Notes: generated from the letters alone by a model not told the origin. Counted from the first letter of the stretch, positions 17,424 through 27,041 are shown. The stretch is 64,000 nt of DNA from Vibrio ostreicida (GCF_013074385.2 NZ_JABEYA020000003.1:1-64000); one strand, 5' to 3'. Program-made: numbers and translations.

Positions 17424-19538
17424 ATGCAGGATCCTTTACTAAACTCACTGATTTACGTCAGCCGCTATTTCGGGTTGGCTAACTCTCCAGAAGCTCTGAT
17501 CAATGGTTTGCCATTGACCGATGGTAAACTCACGCCATTTCTTTTCCCGCGTGCCGCTGAGCGAGCTGGGTTGGTCGCCAAAGAAAATCGCTCTGACCTA
17601 AGTGATATTTCTGAACTAGTCCTGCCCGTCGTCCTGCTGCTGAAAAGTGGGGATGCGTGCGTACTGAATAAGATTAACCGTGAAGAGCAAGAGGCCGAAA
17701 TTGTGACCGGCGAGTCAGGTTTGGTGCCGATTGCCACCCCACTTGGCGAACTAGAAGAACTCTATACTGGCCGTTACTTTTTGGTCAAAAAACAGTTTCG
17801 CTATGACGAGCGTTCACCAGAGGTGCTCAAAACCCGCGATGGTCATTGGTTCTGGAGCACGATTTGGCAATCTAAACACATCTATCGAGATGTCTTAATT
17901 GCGTCGATTTTAATCAATTTATTTGCTATTGCTGCCCCCATGTTTACACGCCTTGTCTATGATAAAGTCGTGCCTAACTTAGCTTTTGAAACGCTTTGGG
18001 TATTAGCCAGTGGCATTTTTGTTGTCTTTCTGTTTGATTTATCGCTCAAGCTCTTACGCAGTTATTTCATCGACGTCGCGGGGAAAAAGTCAGACATTCT
18101 GATTTCATCAAAACTCTTCAGTAAAGTGCTCGGTATTCGGATGGAATCTAAGCCGCCCTCTGTCGGAGCCTTTGCACGCCACCTTCAAGAGTTTGAGTCG
18201 ATTCGAGAGTTTTTTACATCAGCAACGATAAGCTCTCTGATTGATCTACCCTTTGCGCTGCTATTCTTGCTTCTTATCTGGCTCATGGCTGGTAATTTAG
18301 TCCTAGTACCTATCATCGGTGTGCTTATACTCGTCATATATTCTGCCTTGATACAAGGACCTTTGCGCCGAGCGATTGAGGAAGGCTCTCGTTTGGCCTC
18401 CCAAAAGTACGCCAATCTGATTGAAAGTATTTCAGGGTTGGAAACCGTCAAGCTATTTGGCGCCCAAAGTCAGTTCCAATTCCGTTGGGAAGAAGCGGTT
18501 GCTCACATGGCGAATTGGAATATTAAAAGCCGCCGTATTACCGATGGTATCCAGAATACAGCAGGTTTTGTTCAACAAGCCTCAAATATCGGAATGATCA
18601 TTCTCGGCGTGTATCTGATCGCGGAAGGGGATCTGACAATGGGGGGGCTCATCGCAGCCACCATGCTTAGCGGCCGAGCCATCGGTCCCATGGTTCAGTT
18701 ATCCTTACTCTCGACTCGATATAATCAGGCCAAATCTTCGATGACAATTATCGAACAAGTAATGGCAATGCCTGATGAACAGGAAGAAGGCAAGCGCTAC
18801 ATTCACCGTCCAATCATTCATGGAAAAATCGAATTAGACAAAGTCACATTCCACTATCCGGACTCTCCCATGGCTTCAATACGGGACCTGAGTATGACCA
18901 TTAACCCTGGTGAAAAAGTGGCGATCATCGGCCGTATAGGCTCTGGTAAAACCACTCTTGAACGTCTTATTCTCGGTTTGTACCAGCCCACCGAAGGCCA
19001 TGTTCGTATTGATGATACGGATATCAAGCAGCTCCACCATATCGATATCAGGCGCAACATTGGTTGCGTACCTCAGGACAGCCAACTTTTTTATGGTTCC
19101 ATACGCGACAATATTACATTGGGTCGCCCCTTAGCTGACGACAGAGATGTCATGAACGCCGCCAATCGATCGGGTGTGACTGTCTTTACCCAGCAAGACC
19201 CCGCCGGTCTAGAACGTCAGGTTGGTGAAGGCGGGTTATTACTCTCAGGTGGCCAACGCCAAGCTGTTACTATTGCAAGGGCCTTACTTGGACGCCCCCC
19301 TGTTTTATTAATGGATGAGCCAACCAGCGCAATGGATAACCGCTCAGAGATGCACATTAAACAACAACTGGCCCAACTGAAATCAGAAGAAACTCTGATT
19401 CTGATCACGCATAAAACATCGATGTTGGATGTCGTTGATAGAGTCATTGTGATGGAAAAAGGCGGTATCATTGCTGACGGGCCTAAAAACGAAGTACTAA
19501 ATAGTCTCAAGCAAGGCAAAGTGCGAGCGGTAAGTTAA
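17424..19538 (+). CDS. lapB: Type I secretion ATPase/permease (LapB family)
   Basis: The 704-aa ABC transporter has an N-terminal C39-like domain lacking the catalytic Cys (about 1-130, typical of RTX/adhesin exporters). It then has six transmembrane helices (about 155-430) and an ATPase domain with Walker A GRIGSGKTT, signature LSGGQRQ and Walker B VLLMDEPT. It energises export of a large repeat-rich adhesin through LapC and an outer-membrane pore. It follows lapD by 11 bp and ends the operon; a strong hairpin follows. The substrate adhesin is not in the window. Confidence 0.92.
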   Translation: MQDPLLNSLIYVSRYFGLANSPEALINGLPLTDGKLTPFLFPRAAERAGLVAKENRSDLSDISELVLPVVLLLKSGDACVLNKINREEQEAEIVTGESGLVPIATPLGELEELYTGRYFLVKKQFRYDERSPEVLKTRDGHWFWSTIWQSKHIYRDVLIASILINLFAIAAPMFTRLVYDKVVPNLAFETLWVLASGIFVVFLFDLSLKLLRSYFIDVAGKKSDILISSKLFSKVLGIRMESKPPSVGAFARHLQEFESIREFFTSATISSLIDLPFALLFLLLIWLMAGNLVLVPIIGVLILVIYSALIQGPLRRAIEEGSRLASQKYANLIESISGLETVKLFGAQSQFQFRWEEAVAHMANWNIKSRRITDGIQNTAGFVQQASNIGMIILGVYLIAEGDLTMGGLIAATMLSGRAIGPMVQLSLLSTRYNQAKSSMTIIEQVMAMPDEQEEGKRYIHRPIIHGKIELDKVTFHYPDSPMASIRDLSMTINPGEKVAIIGRIGSGKTTLERLILGLYQPTEGHVRIDDTDIKQLHHIDIRRNIGCVPQDSQLFYGSIRDNITLGRPLADDRDVMNAANRSGVTVFTQQDPAGLERQVGEGGLLLSGGQRQAVTIARALLGRPPVLLMDEPTSAMDNRSEMHIKQQLAQLKSEETLILITHKTSMLDVVDRVIVMEKGGIIADGPKNEVLNSLKQGKVRAVS

Positions 19539-19548
19539 CCAACAAAAT

Positions 19549-19570
19549 GCCGCTCTAGTCCTAGAGCGGC
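19549..19570. terminator. Hairpin between lapB and chiA
   Basis: The 10-bp inverted repeat GCCGCTCTAG / CTAGAGCGGC is separated by 2 nt between convergent genes. On the minus strand it is followed by a short T-rich tract (ATTTTG), so it best serves chiA; it may also stop lapB transcription. Confidence 0.65.
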
Positions 19571-19584
19571 GTTAGCGTTTGCGG

Positions 19585-22122
19585 TTATTGGGTTGAACAA
19601 TCAGCAGGCCCTATGTCTTTCCAAGCTCCCCACTGGCCAGATAACTCTGGATCATCCCCTTGTGTCCACCATTTCGCTTCCCAAATACGCTCTTTCCAAG
19701 CGACCTGCGTTCCGCCATTGTAAGCGGTCGAAGCCTTCCAAAGGTTATCACAGACCCCATCTCCTGAGCCCGTTTTGGTGATAACAATCGACGTCGAGGC
19801 GGATGAAGCAGTTTGCCCGTCACTGACCGTCACCGTAAATGATAAGCTCATATCCTCCGGAGTTTCTGGCGCCATAAACCTCACTATGTCCCCATCAATG
19901 GTCGCATCCACACCCGTTGGAAGATCCCAACCAAAGCTCAGTACATCGTTGTCTGCATCGCTAGATAGGGAGGCATCGACCACAACCATGTCCCCACCGT
20001 TCGCGGTAGCAGGCGCGTTAATCTTAGCCACTGGAGCGCGATTCTCAGGTCCAGAATCAACAGGATCAATCGTCACCAACACTGTATCTGATGCCAACGC
20101 ACCGTCATTGTCCGTGACGGTTAACTTGAACTGCAAGGTTTCTGTCTGAAGCACCTCCGCAATATCAAAACCAGCCTGAGCAGTATTGACATCAGTGAGC
20201 TCAACCGCCATCCCAAAGAGCTGCTCCCAACGATAGTTAACAATAGTGCCGTCTGAATCTTGGGATTCTCCTCCTTGAAGAACAACTGATGTCGGACCTA
20301 TCACGACAATATCAGCGCCAGCGGACGCTGTCGGCGCTTTGTTGGACGGTAAACCATTCGCTAGACCTTCATGCATAGCATTAAGAATATCCCCATTGTC
20401 GGCGTCAATTTCCCACGAGAACAAGCCAGCGAGCCCCAAACTACGCGCATAGGCCCCTTTCACTTTCACAGAACGAGGGTCATCAAAAGTGATCAATTCG
20501 CCGGTGGAGCGATTCCAGACCCATGGTGCTTCTGCCTGAACATCATAACCGTATTCGAATCCATTGGTCCCCGTATGATCAGGCCCAAGCATATAAGCTT
20601 TAACGCCTTTGTAATCAATCACACCCTCTTCCCATACGCCCTGAGAGTTGCTGCCTTTGAGTTTGCCTGTCGCTGTCCCCGTCATCGGATCATTAGGATC
20701 GGTCAGTGTGTCTGGTGCCACCCCTTCCCAACCCCGTCCATACATGGCGGTGCCGAGCACGAGTTTGTTCGCAGGCACCCCCTGTTCGAGTAAAAGCTGA
20801 ATACCGTTGTCCGTTGTATATGCAGGGCCTTCATAGGGTTTACCATCGGCGTCAGTGCCTGAGCCATCACATTGGCCAGGCCGCATAAACGTGCCGCAAT
20901 AGAGCGCCGTTTGATGCCCAGGAACGTTATTCCAGCCACCATAAAAGTCGTAGGTCATGGCAAAGATGTAGTCCATATACTGAACGGCATCTGCATAATT
21001 CACGTCCTCAATCTTGTCGTAACCGACACCGATCGCAGAAGTCAGTTCGTAAGTGCGGCCAGTCTGTTGCTCAAGTCCATCCAGCATGACTCTCAACTCG
21101 CGCATCAGCGCCACATACGCAGGGCCATCAAGCATGGGGTCACCCAGATCAGGCGCCGCGCCACCCCCTCCGGGAAACTCCCAATCGATATCAACCCCAT
21201 CGTAGAATTTCCATGTTGTCAAAAAACGTTCGACAGACGCAACAAACGTGTCACGATTGACTTTGGTGGTAAAATCGAAAAAGGGGTCAGAGAGCGTCCA
21301 CCCACCAATCGAGGGGATAATTTTTAGATCGGGATTACGCTGTTTGAGTGCCATAAGCATGGCGTAGTTACCTTTAATAGGCGAACTGTATTCATGATCT
21401 GCCTGATCAAAACTCTTCTGGAAGGCGGCCCAAGGATCGTGAATCACGACCTCATAATCGGACACCCCATTACAAGCTTTCATTAGGGCATTGTAGCTAT
21501 TTCCCCCAACGGATTTAAGAGATTCATTTGGCCCGCAAATTGGGATAAATCCGTAGAGAATATGAGTCAAGTTATCCGCAGGGATATTATCGACGGTAAA
21601 ATCGCGACCATAAATGCCCCATTCGACGAAGTAAGCCCCGACCACGATACTCGGATCGGTGTCGTAACTATTGTTGTTAGGATCAATATTCATGGTCAGA
21701 GGTGGTAAGTGTGAACCATCCGTATCAGCCACAACGATTTGTGTGGGGGCACTAGCAGAACAACCTGTTGCATCACAAGCCTCAACCGTCAATTGATAGC
21801 GACCTCCGTTGGGATAAGTAAAACTCGCCGAGGTCTGGTTGCTGGTGATGGGCCCTGATGCCACCTGAGCCCCATCAAAATAAACGTTATAAGTGTCACC
21901 GGTTGTGCCACTCCATTGATTGAATTGAATAGTGATATTCGCTTCATCGAAATACTTGACCATCTGGTTATAACCCGAGGTGGTTTCCATCGCCAATTCG
22001 ATTTTTGAAAACTGGAGATTGTTGGAGCCGTAAACATCAATGCTCGGGGCTGCCGGAGCCGCTATCGTGTGCCCGGACCACGCTAGAACCATACTCATGG
22101 TAGACAAAGTTATACGCTTCAT
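19585..22122 (-). CDS. chiA: Secreted chitinase A, GH18 with PKD-like and chitin-binding domains
   Basis: The 845-aa protein has a signal peptide (MKRITLSTMSMVLAWSG, cleavage near IAAPAA), an N-terminal ChiN fibronectin-like domain (about 25-135) and a GH18 catalytic domain (about 150-590) with the DxxDxDxE motif DGVDIDWE. Two PKD/REJ-like beta domains follow (about 600-690 and 700-790), then a C-terminal CBM5/12 chitin-binding module with ALWK-type aromatics (AKWWTQGDDP). It cleaves chitin to chito-oligosaccharides outside the cell, probably after type II secretion. Size and order match Vibrio ChiA (about 850 aa). The start at 22122, with GAGAGAAA and AGGT upstream, gives a proper signal peptide; an in-frame start at 22227 would bury it. 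Confidence 0.95.
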   Translation of the reverse strand: MKRITLSTMSMVLAWSGHTIAAPAAPSIDVYGSNNLQFSKIELAMETTSGYNQMVKYFDEANITIQFNQWSGTTGDTYNVYFDGAQVASGPITSNQTSASFTYPNGGRYQLTVEACDATGCSASAPTQIVVADTDGSHLPPLTMNIDPNNNSYDTDPSIVVGAYFVEWGIYGRDFTVDNIPADNLTHILYGFIPICGPNESLKSVGGNSYNALMKACNGVSDYEVVIHDPWAAFQKSFDQADHEYSSPIKGNYAMLMALKQRNPDLKIIPSIGGWTLSDPFFDFTTKVNRDTFVASVERFLTTWKFYDGVDIDWEFPGGGGAAPDLGDPMLDGPAYVALMRELRVMLDGLEQQTGRTYELTSAIGVGYDKIEDVNYADAVQYMDYIFAMTYDFYGGWNNVPGHQTALYCGTFMRPGQCDGSGTDADGKPYEGPAYTTDNGIQLLLEQGVPANKLVLGTAMYGRGWEGVAPDTLTDPNDPMTGTATGKLKGSNSQGVWEEGVIDYKGVKAYMLGPDHTGTNGFEYGYDVQAEAPWVWNRSTGELITFDDPRSVKVKGAYARSLGLAGLFSWEIDADNGDILNAMHEGLANGLPSNKAPTASAGADIVVIGPTSVVLQGGESQDSDGTIVNYRWEQLFGMAVELTDVNTAQAGFDIAEVLQTETLQFKLTVTDNDGALASDTVLVTIDPVDSGPENRAPVAKINAPATANGGDMVVVDASLSSDADNDVLSFGWDLPTGVDATIDGDIVRFMAPETPEDMSLSFTVTVSDGQTASSASTSIVITKTGSGDGVCDNLWKASTAYNGGTQVAWKERIWEAKWWTQGDDPELSGQWGAWKDIGPADCSTQ

Positions 22123-22510
22123 ACCTATTTCTCTCGTTGATTGTGCATTTACCCGATAACGAATCACTGGTCCTAAACCTTCTATCACAAAACATTCACC
22201 AACCAGCTCACCGAGATCGGCATCCACTTGTTCTTTATATGCAAGGTGATGACCTTTCTTAAGTATTCGAGAAACTTTTTTTTCATCAAAAAAAATAGCG
22301 TTTATTTACGAGGCAAAATAAGAAATTAAGTGCATATTGGTTACTGTTTTCACTCATAGCGATGAATTGCTCGCATATTTAAAAAAAATTAAACTTGTTG
22401 GTCCAACTTAGAGTTGGAAGTGACGAAACAGAGCAAAAGAGTAGAGATGGACATCAATGAAGAACAATACACTCACCCCTAAATGGGGAGAGGTGAGCGC
22501 TAAACCGTAC
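22123..22510. other. chiA promoter region and end of tnaA
   Basis: The 388-bp region carries the chiA promoter (leftward). Near 22472-22500 an imperfect hairpin (CTCACC...GGTGAG arms) lies just past the tnaA stop and may end its transcript. The centre is A/T-rich; no clear operator was found by eye. Confidence 0.4.
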
Positions 22511-23908
22511 TTATTTAGATTTAAATCGTGCTGTAAAATGACGTAAAACAGGCGGCTCGTAGTCCAACACCAACCCCTTTAGCTGATGAGCTTTCTGCTT
22601 CAGTGAGATAATCGCATCCGCGATATAGTCCATATGATCATTGGTATAGACTCGCCGTGGGATGGTTAACCGCATTAATTCGAGTTCAGAGGGCTTTTGG
22701 GCACCGCTTTTTGGATCTCTGCCTAGCAACAACGAACCTATCTCTACCGCTCGAACGCCCGCTTCAAGATACAGCGCGTTACACAAGACCTGAGCAGGAA
22801 ATTGTTCAGGAGGGATGTGAGGCAATATTTTAGCTGCATCAACAAAAACAGCATGCCCGCCAGTCGGTGACTGAATCGGGATCCCCGCGTCCATCAATCT
22901 CTCGCCCAGATATTGGACCTGACTAATTCTATAATGAAGGAAGTCCTCGTCAGCGCCTTCATAAAGCCCTCTGGCCAATGCTTCCATATCCCGCCCCGCC
23001 ATTCCACCATAAGTGACAAAACCTTCCATTGGCACGCAACGAGTGCGGACCGCCTGAAACAATTCTTCATGATCTCGAATACAACACAAACCTCCAATAT
23101 TCACCATCGGGTCTTTCTTTGCAGACATGGTCAACATATCTCCGTACTGATACATTTCACGGATGATCTCATGGATGGATTTATCTTGATAACCACTTTC
23201 ACGATGCTTTATAAAATAGGCATTCTCACAGTAGCGAGCTGAGTCAATGACGACCGGAATATCATTTTGGGTCGCTATCTTGTAAACCATGCGCATGTTT
23301 TCCATAGAAACAGGCTGCCCACCGCAACTGTTGCAAGTGACAGTGGTAATAATGGCGCAGATATTGTTTGGGCCATATGCCTCAATCGTTGAATTAAGCT
23401 TTTCTAAATCAAAATTGCCTTTCCAATCGTATGGCGTCCGGGTATCAAAAGCACGCGGTTCAAGGACATTAATGGCTTTACCACCATTAAGTTCAATATG
23501 ACCTGCTGTCGTGTCAAAATGATAGTTGGAAATAAAAACAGGCTCCGTTCCTCCTCGTATCGCACGCATCCTGTCTATCAAAGCAGGGAACAATATCTGT
23601 TCTGCTCCACGCCCTTGATGAACTGGAACCGTGAGTTCATACCCAAAAAAATACTCGACTGCTTCGCACAAATGATAGTAATTACGACTTCCTGCGTAAG
23701 ACTCGTCGCCCATCATAAGACCTGCCCATTGATGGTCACTCATTGCTCCTGTCCCTGAATCCGTGAGCAGATCAATATAGACATCATCACTTTTAAGTAG
23801 GAAGGGATTAAGGCCAGCTTGTTCCAGAGCACTAAGTCGCTCTTCAAACGTGGTGACTTTAATTGGCTCAACCATTTTTATACGAAAAGGTTCCGGAATT
23901 CGTTTCAT
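22511..23908 (-). CDS. tnaA: Tryptophanase
   Basis: The 465-aa PLP enzyme splits tryptophan into indole, pyruvate and ammonia. The fold family is shared with tyrosine phenol-lyase, but two discriminating positions favour tryptophanase: Asp in [11 protein letters not shown] (Thr in tyrosine phenol-lyase) and His in VLRHFTARF (Phe in tyrosine phenol-lyase). The PLP lysine lies in [13 protein letters not shown]. The protein ends close to the E. coli length (471 aa). Start is the ATG 6-8 nt after AGGAAA. A short leader reading frame resembling tnaC lies 75 nt upstream, so tryptophan-induced antitermination is expected. No tryptophan permease follows in the window. Confidence 0.9.
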   Translation of the reverse strand: MKRIPEPFRIKMVEPIKVTTFEERLSALEQAGLNPFLLKSDDVYIDLLTDSGTGAMSDHQWAGLMMGDESYAGSRNYYHLCEAVEYFFGYELTVPVHQGRGAEQILFPALIDRMRAIRGGTEPVFISNYHFDTTAGHIELNGGKAINVLEPRAFDTRTPYDWKGNFDLEKLNSTIEAYGPNNICAIITTVTCNSCGGQPVSMENMRMVYKIATQNDIPVVIDSARYCENAYFIKHRESGYQDKSIHEIIREMYQYGDMLTMSAKKDPMVNIGGLCCIRDHEELFQAVRTRCVPMEGFVTYGGMAGRDMEALARGLYEGADEDFLHYRISQVQYLGERLMDAGIPIQSPTGGHAVFVDAAKILPHIPPEQFPAQVLCNALYLEAGVRAVEIGSLLLGRDPKSGAQKPSELELMRLTIPRRVYTNDHMDYIADAIISLKQKAHQLKGLVLDYEPPVLRHFTARFKSK

Positions 23909-24334
23909 ACTTTTTTCCTATTGGATCACTAAATGGGATAAGGAATGCTTAGATATAGATGGGTACGAGAGCACCAGAGGAGATTAGAGTGGGAATGAAA
24001 CTTTGCTCAATAGGGAAAGACAAAAATCGATGTTGTACCAAAACGACATCACAAAGCGACTGTCTTTATGCAATCGAAAGTGCATCTTTTGATCCTTACT
24101 ATTGACGGATTACACCATAAAGATAGTGAGACATTATTCATTGCGCCGTGATCGAACAAAGACTTTTATAAATGACCTTCCACCAAAGTACGCCCTCAAG
24201 CACACATTGATTAGTGCTTTATCAGCAGAAAAGGTTAAGTTTCCGTGAAATCTTATCACTTTGACATTCATGCAATTGCAATATCTGAGCCCGCTAGGCA
24301 GAGTAAGTATCAACGAGACAAAACGGATTCAACC
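23909..24334. other. tnaA leader and divergent upstream region
   Basis: The 426-bp region between tnaA (leftward) and the DUF2057 gene (rightward) holds the tnaC-like frame at 23984-24085, the C/T-rich segment 3' of it (about 23935-23983 read on the minus strand) and promoters for both sides. I found no convincing CRP site although tna operons elsewhere have one. Confidence 0.5.
23984..24085 (-). CDS. tnaC: Candidate TnaC leader peptide
   Basis: A 33-codon reading frame precedes tnaA on the same strand and starts 8 nt after AAGGAT. Trp16 is followed by Tyr-Asn-Ile-Asp (WYNID), matching the WFNID core of E. coli and Proteus TnaC, and a Pro occurs near the end (Pro32, one Leu before stop). The W-to-Asp spacing equals that of E. 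coli. The Trp-to-Pro distance is 16 residues, against 12 in E. coli, and a final Leu replaces a terminal Pro, so the stalling geometry would differ. After the stop comes a C/T-rich, G-poor stretch as expected for a Rho-entry site. Together these support tryptophan-sensing ribosome arrest controlling tnaA. Confidence 0.65.
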   Translation of the reverse strand: MHFRLHKDSRFVMSFWYNIDFCLSLLSKVSFPL

Positions 24335-24979
24335 ATGAAGATGAGAAACACACTTTTCACCATTGCCGCCTTCACCTTCAGTGGCATGGCCGCCGCTGAC
24401 GTCACGATTACGGTACCAGAGACGGTCGACGTACTGGTCGCCAATGGCACGAAACCAAAGTTAGAGGGCGGTTTTTTTTCAGCAAATAAAACTCTCACCC
24501 TCCCCGATGGCGAAAACCAAATTTTATTTCGATACCAACCTTATTTTAATCAGGGCAATGATCGGGTTATTCTGGAAAGCGACCCGATCGTGGCAAAATT
24601 TAGAGCGACTGACACTCGATTAAATTTCTCTATGCCCAAATATCGCAACCACCACCAAGGCGAAAAACAGATTCAAAACTTAGACTGGAAAATCGTCAAC
24701 GCAAACGGGGCACAAATAACAGTAGCCCAAGACACACTGATCAAGCACGGGATGCAAGTTGGCCGAGACTTCAAACAAGAAATTGTTGATTATAACCGGC
24801 AAGGAGGCATTGCAGCCATCACACCTACGGCTTTTTCGGCCTCTCTGCCATCGACACAAACGAGTGCCCAACCAATCAACGCTGACTCAACTGCAGAAGA
24901 AATGCTGTATTTCTGGTACAACAAAGCCGATGTAGACACTCAAGCTCGGTTTAAACAATTTTTGTTGGAAAATCAGTAG
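24335..24979 (+). CDS. DUF2057 (YccT-like) periplasmic protein
   Basis: The 214-aa product has a signal peptide (MKMRNTLFTIAAFTFSGMAAA) and the DUF2057 pattern: TVPETVDVLVANGTK, then LPDGENQILFRYQPYF and later APPxRF-like segments. Family members, such as E. coli YccT, are small exported beta proteins; in E. coli YccT has been linked to curli regulation, but a role here is unknown. The start at the ATG before KMRNT yields the signal peptide; an upstream in-frame codon adds 30 unlikely residues. Stands alone. Confidence 0.85.
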   Translation: MKMRNTLFTIAAFTFSGMAAADVTITVPETVDVLVANGTKPKLEGGFFSANKTLTLPDGENQILFRYQPYFNQGNDRVILESDPIVAKFRATDTRLNFSMPKYRNHHQGEKQIQNLDWKIVNANGAQITVAQDTLIKHGMQVGRDFKQEIVDYNRQGGIAAITPTAFSASLPSTQTSAQPINADSTAEEMLYFWYNKADVDTQARFKQFLLENQ

Positions 24980-25350
24980 GTCATGGCCGCCAGTGCTTTA
25001 GCCGCTGGCGCCTTCCGCTCCTCAGTCATTGTGAGCATATTCCTCTCAACAACAAAAACTGAGTCGATAAAGCATAGCCTTCGAGAGAGGCAATCCGTTT
25101 GCGAGCAGCTTATCAGCGGTAAAAAGGGCCACTTTGTCGACCACCAAATCATGCGCAACGCCTCAACGATAGCCAAGTCCCAGAAAGCTTCCTTTTTACA
25201 CCTAATGCGCTTCCCGCCTCACAAAAACAATCAATACAACCGCTCAGAAAATGCCGAATATCTGCTAAATAGTATTAATAACAAAAGGTTATAGCAACGC
25301 TTCACAAAATTTGATAGGTTAAAATATAAACTCACTTTATTTAATGACTT
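24980..25350. other. Intergenic region before GNAT gene
   Basis: The 371-bp region starts with a GC-rich imperfect dyad (GCCAG...CTGGC, about 24985-25010) just after the DUF2057 stop and becomes AT-rich toward the next gene. A 103-codon open frame inside it has no ribosome-binding site or domain and I do not call it. Confidence 0.4.
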
Positions 25351-25896
25351 ATGTTTACTCTCTCTATTGATTCAGACATTAAACTGGCACTTGTTCAAGA
25401 GTCGTTTGCCGAGATTTATGCCGAACTTGTGCTGAAACAAACCGAGTATTTATCCCAATGGCTTGCTTGGCCTCCACACTGCCAGTCAGAGCAAGACTTT
25501 CGCTCGTTTATCAAAAGTGCTTTAAATGATTATGCCGAAGGTACTGGTATGACTTGCGCCATTTTGTATAACGACGACATTGTTGGCAATTGCAGTTTTA
25601 ATTCGATATGCCAAGAAACCAAGACTGTCCAATTGGGCTACTGGCTTTCTCAAGACCAGCAAAACAAAGGGATCGTTACTCGTGTAGTCCACAAATTAAT
25701 TGATATTGCCTTTTATCAACATGGTATGGAGAAAGTGGAATTACATGCCGCAGAAGATAACTGGCCCAGCAGGAAGGTCGCTGAGAGAGTCGGTATGAAT
25801 CTAGAAGGGATCATCACCAATTCAGAGAAAGTGGGTGACCGAATTTTAGCTCACGCCATTTATGCTATTCATCGTAGCCATTCACCAAGAGAATAG
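25351..25896 (+). CDS. GNAT family acetyltransferase (RimL-like)
   Basis: The 181-aa protein has the Acetyltransf_3 architecture of RimJ/RimL enzymes. Markers are an early FAEIYAELVLKQTEYLSQWLAW, the acetyl-CoA loop region YWLSQDQQNKGIVTRVVHKLIDIAF (Q/R-x2-G-x-G/A variant) and the C-terminal EDNWPSRKVAERVGMNLEG. Such enzymes transfer acetyl groups to the alpha-amine of ribosomal proteins such as L7/L12 or to other small amines. The specific substrate cannot be told from sequence. Single gene. Confidence 0.85.
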   Translation: MFTLSIDSDIKLALVQESFAEIYAELVLKQTEYLSQWLAWPPHCQSEQDFRSFIKSALNDYAEGTGMTCAILYNDDIVGNCSFNSICQETKTVQLGYWLSQDQQNKGIVTRVVHKLIDIAFYQHGMEKVELHAAEDNWPSRKVAERVGMNLEGIITNSEKVGDRILAHAIYAIHRSHSPRE

Positions 25897-26013
25897 GAAA
25901 AGCGATAGGACATATTTGAAAGCTAGTCTCTGCACAAATCTGTCTTGTTGGCTTAGTAATTTTTCTACCTTGATGATAGGATTCTGACTTTACGGACAAA
26001 GTAGAGACACAAC

Positions 26014-26442
26014 GTGTCTTCCATATTGAAACTGCTAATACTCACAATCACCATCGGAATTGGCTTTTTTGCCAGTGACCTGTACCACTGGGGAGTAGGA
26101 CGCTCAAAATCCAAATCATTAGCAGATTACTGCTTGCTCACGACACAACCTTGTCAAATTGATCAAGTTCGCATTACCGTAGACCGAGACATCAGTCAGC
26201 CACTGATCGCCACCGAGGTGACGGTTGAGTGGCCAGACGCACAGGGAGAGAATTTAACCCTATTGCTACAAGGTTATGAAATGGAAATGGGGACCACTGT
26301 GTTCCAGCTCAACAAAAGCGATCCAGACCTCTTCACGGGTAAAATTATACTGCCGATTTGCACCACAGACGCCATGACATGGGTCGGATTTATTACCGAC
26401 GGAACACAAAATGTACACACTTCGATTAGGATGGAACAATGA
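26014..26442 (+). CDS. Hypothetical membrane-anchored protein of the Sco operon
   Basis: The product is 142 aa, starting with GTG. An N-terminal hydrophobic helix (about 5-24) is followed by a small periplasmic domain with three Cys residues (YCLLTTQPCQ and ILPICTT) and an immunoglobulin-like beta pattern (VTVEWPDAQGENLTLLLQGYEMEMG). Met residues in YEMEMG and the Cys pair would suit copper binding, but this is inference. The stop overlaps the sco start (ATGA), so translation is coupled to the copper chaperone genes. I do not recognise a named family. Confidence 0.7.
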   Translation: MSSILKLLILTITIGIGFFASDLYHWGVGRSKSKSLADYCLLTTQPCQIDQVRITVDRDISQPLIATEVTVEWPDAQGENLTLLLQGYEMEMGTTVFQLNKSDPDLFTGKIILPICTTDAMTWVGFITDGTQNVHTSIRMEQ

Positions 26443-27041
26443 ACAAGCGCTGGTCATTAATTTTAGTCGCCGCCTTTGCATTAGGCTTTGGTATAAAAGC
26501 CTATCTGAACACCGATGCCCCAACGACTGTACCTTTACAAACCAGCAAGAAGACTATTTTGTTTGGTGAAAACGGCAAGTCTGTCGAAATCTTTGATAAA
26601 ACAGACCCAAGAGTACGAATCGTCTACTTTGGTTTTACTCGCTGTCCAGATGTCTGCCCCACTTCTTTAGCCATGCTGGCTGGTGCACTCAATCAAGTGA
26701 ATGACGAAGTAAAATCTGCGTTCAGGCCCGTTTTTATTTCTCTTGATCCAGAGCGTGATGCGGCGGCAGATTCCTACCAATATGCGCAGTACTTTCACCC
26801 GCAGATAGAGGGCCTGTCTGCACCATTGGACATCACGACCCCACTGGCACATAAGTATGGCGTTATTTTTCGTAAAACCAAACTGGAAAACTCAGAGCTA
26901 AAATACACACTCGATCATAGCTCCTATTTTTATTTCTTAAAACCAGATGGCACATTGATTACTAAAGTTCCGCATACGCTAACACCAGCTCCCTTGGTTG
27001 AGGCGATGAAAACCATTAAGTCTCAAGGAAAAACCTCATGA
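26439..27041 (+). CDS. SCO1/SenC family copper metallochaperone
   Basis: The 200-aa protein has an N-terminal membrane anchor (about 5-22) and a thioredoxin fold. The copper ligands are visible: CPDVC (Cys69 and Cys73) and a distal His in YTLDHSSYFYFLKPDG. Sco proteins deliver copper to, or reduce, the CuA site of cytochrome oxidase in the periplasm. Coupled by 4-bp overlaps to the gene before and the PCuAC gene after, forming a three-gene copper-delivery operon. Confidence 0.92.
   Translation: MNKRWSLILVAAFALGFGIKAYLNTDAPTTVPLQTSKKTILFGENGKSVEIFDKTDPRVRIVYFGFTRCPDVCPTSLAMLAGALNQVNDEVKSAFRPVFISLDPERDAAADSYQYAQYFHPQIEGLSAPLDITTPLAHKYGVIFRKTKLENSELKYTLDHSSYFYFLKPDGTLITKVPHTLTPAPLVEAMKTIKSQGKTS

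Noticed and set aside
22511..23908. Tyrosine phenol-lyase instead of tryptophanase
   Set aside because: The PLP-lyase family is shared, but Asp in SNYHFDTT and His in VLRHFTARF are the tryptophanase residues, and a TnaC-like leader precedes the gene.
24121..24180. CRP site before the tnaC-like frame
   Set aside because: A TTCGATCAC segment recalls a half-site, but the TGTGA-N6-TCACA spacing is not met.
24983..25294. 103-codon frame after the DUF2057 gene
   Set aside because: No ribosome-binding site, no recognisable domain and odd composition; it overlaps a GC-rich dyad.
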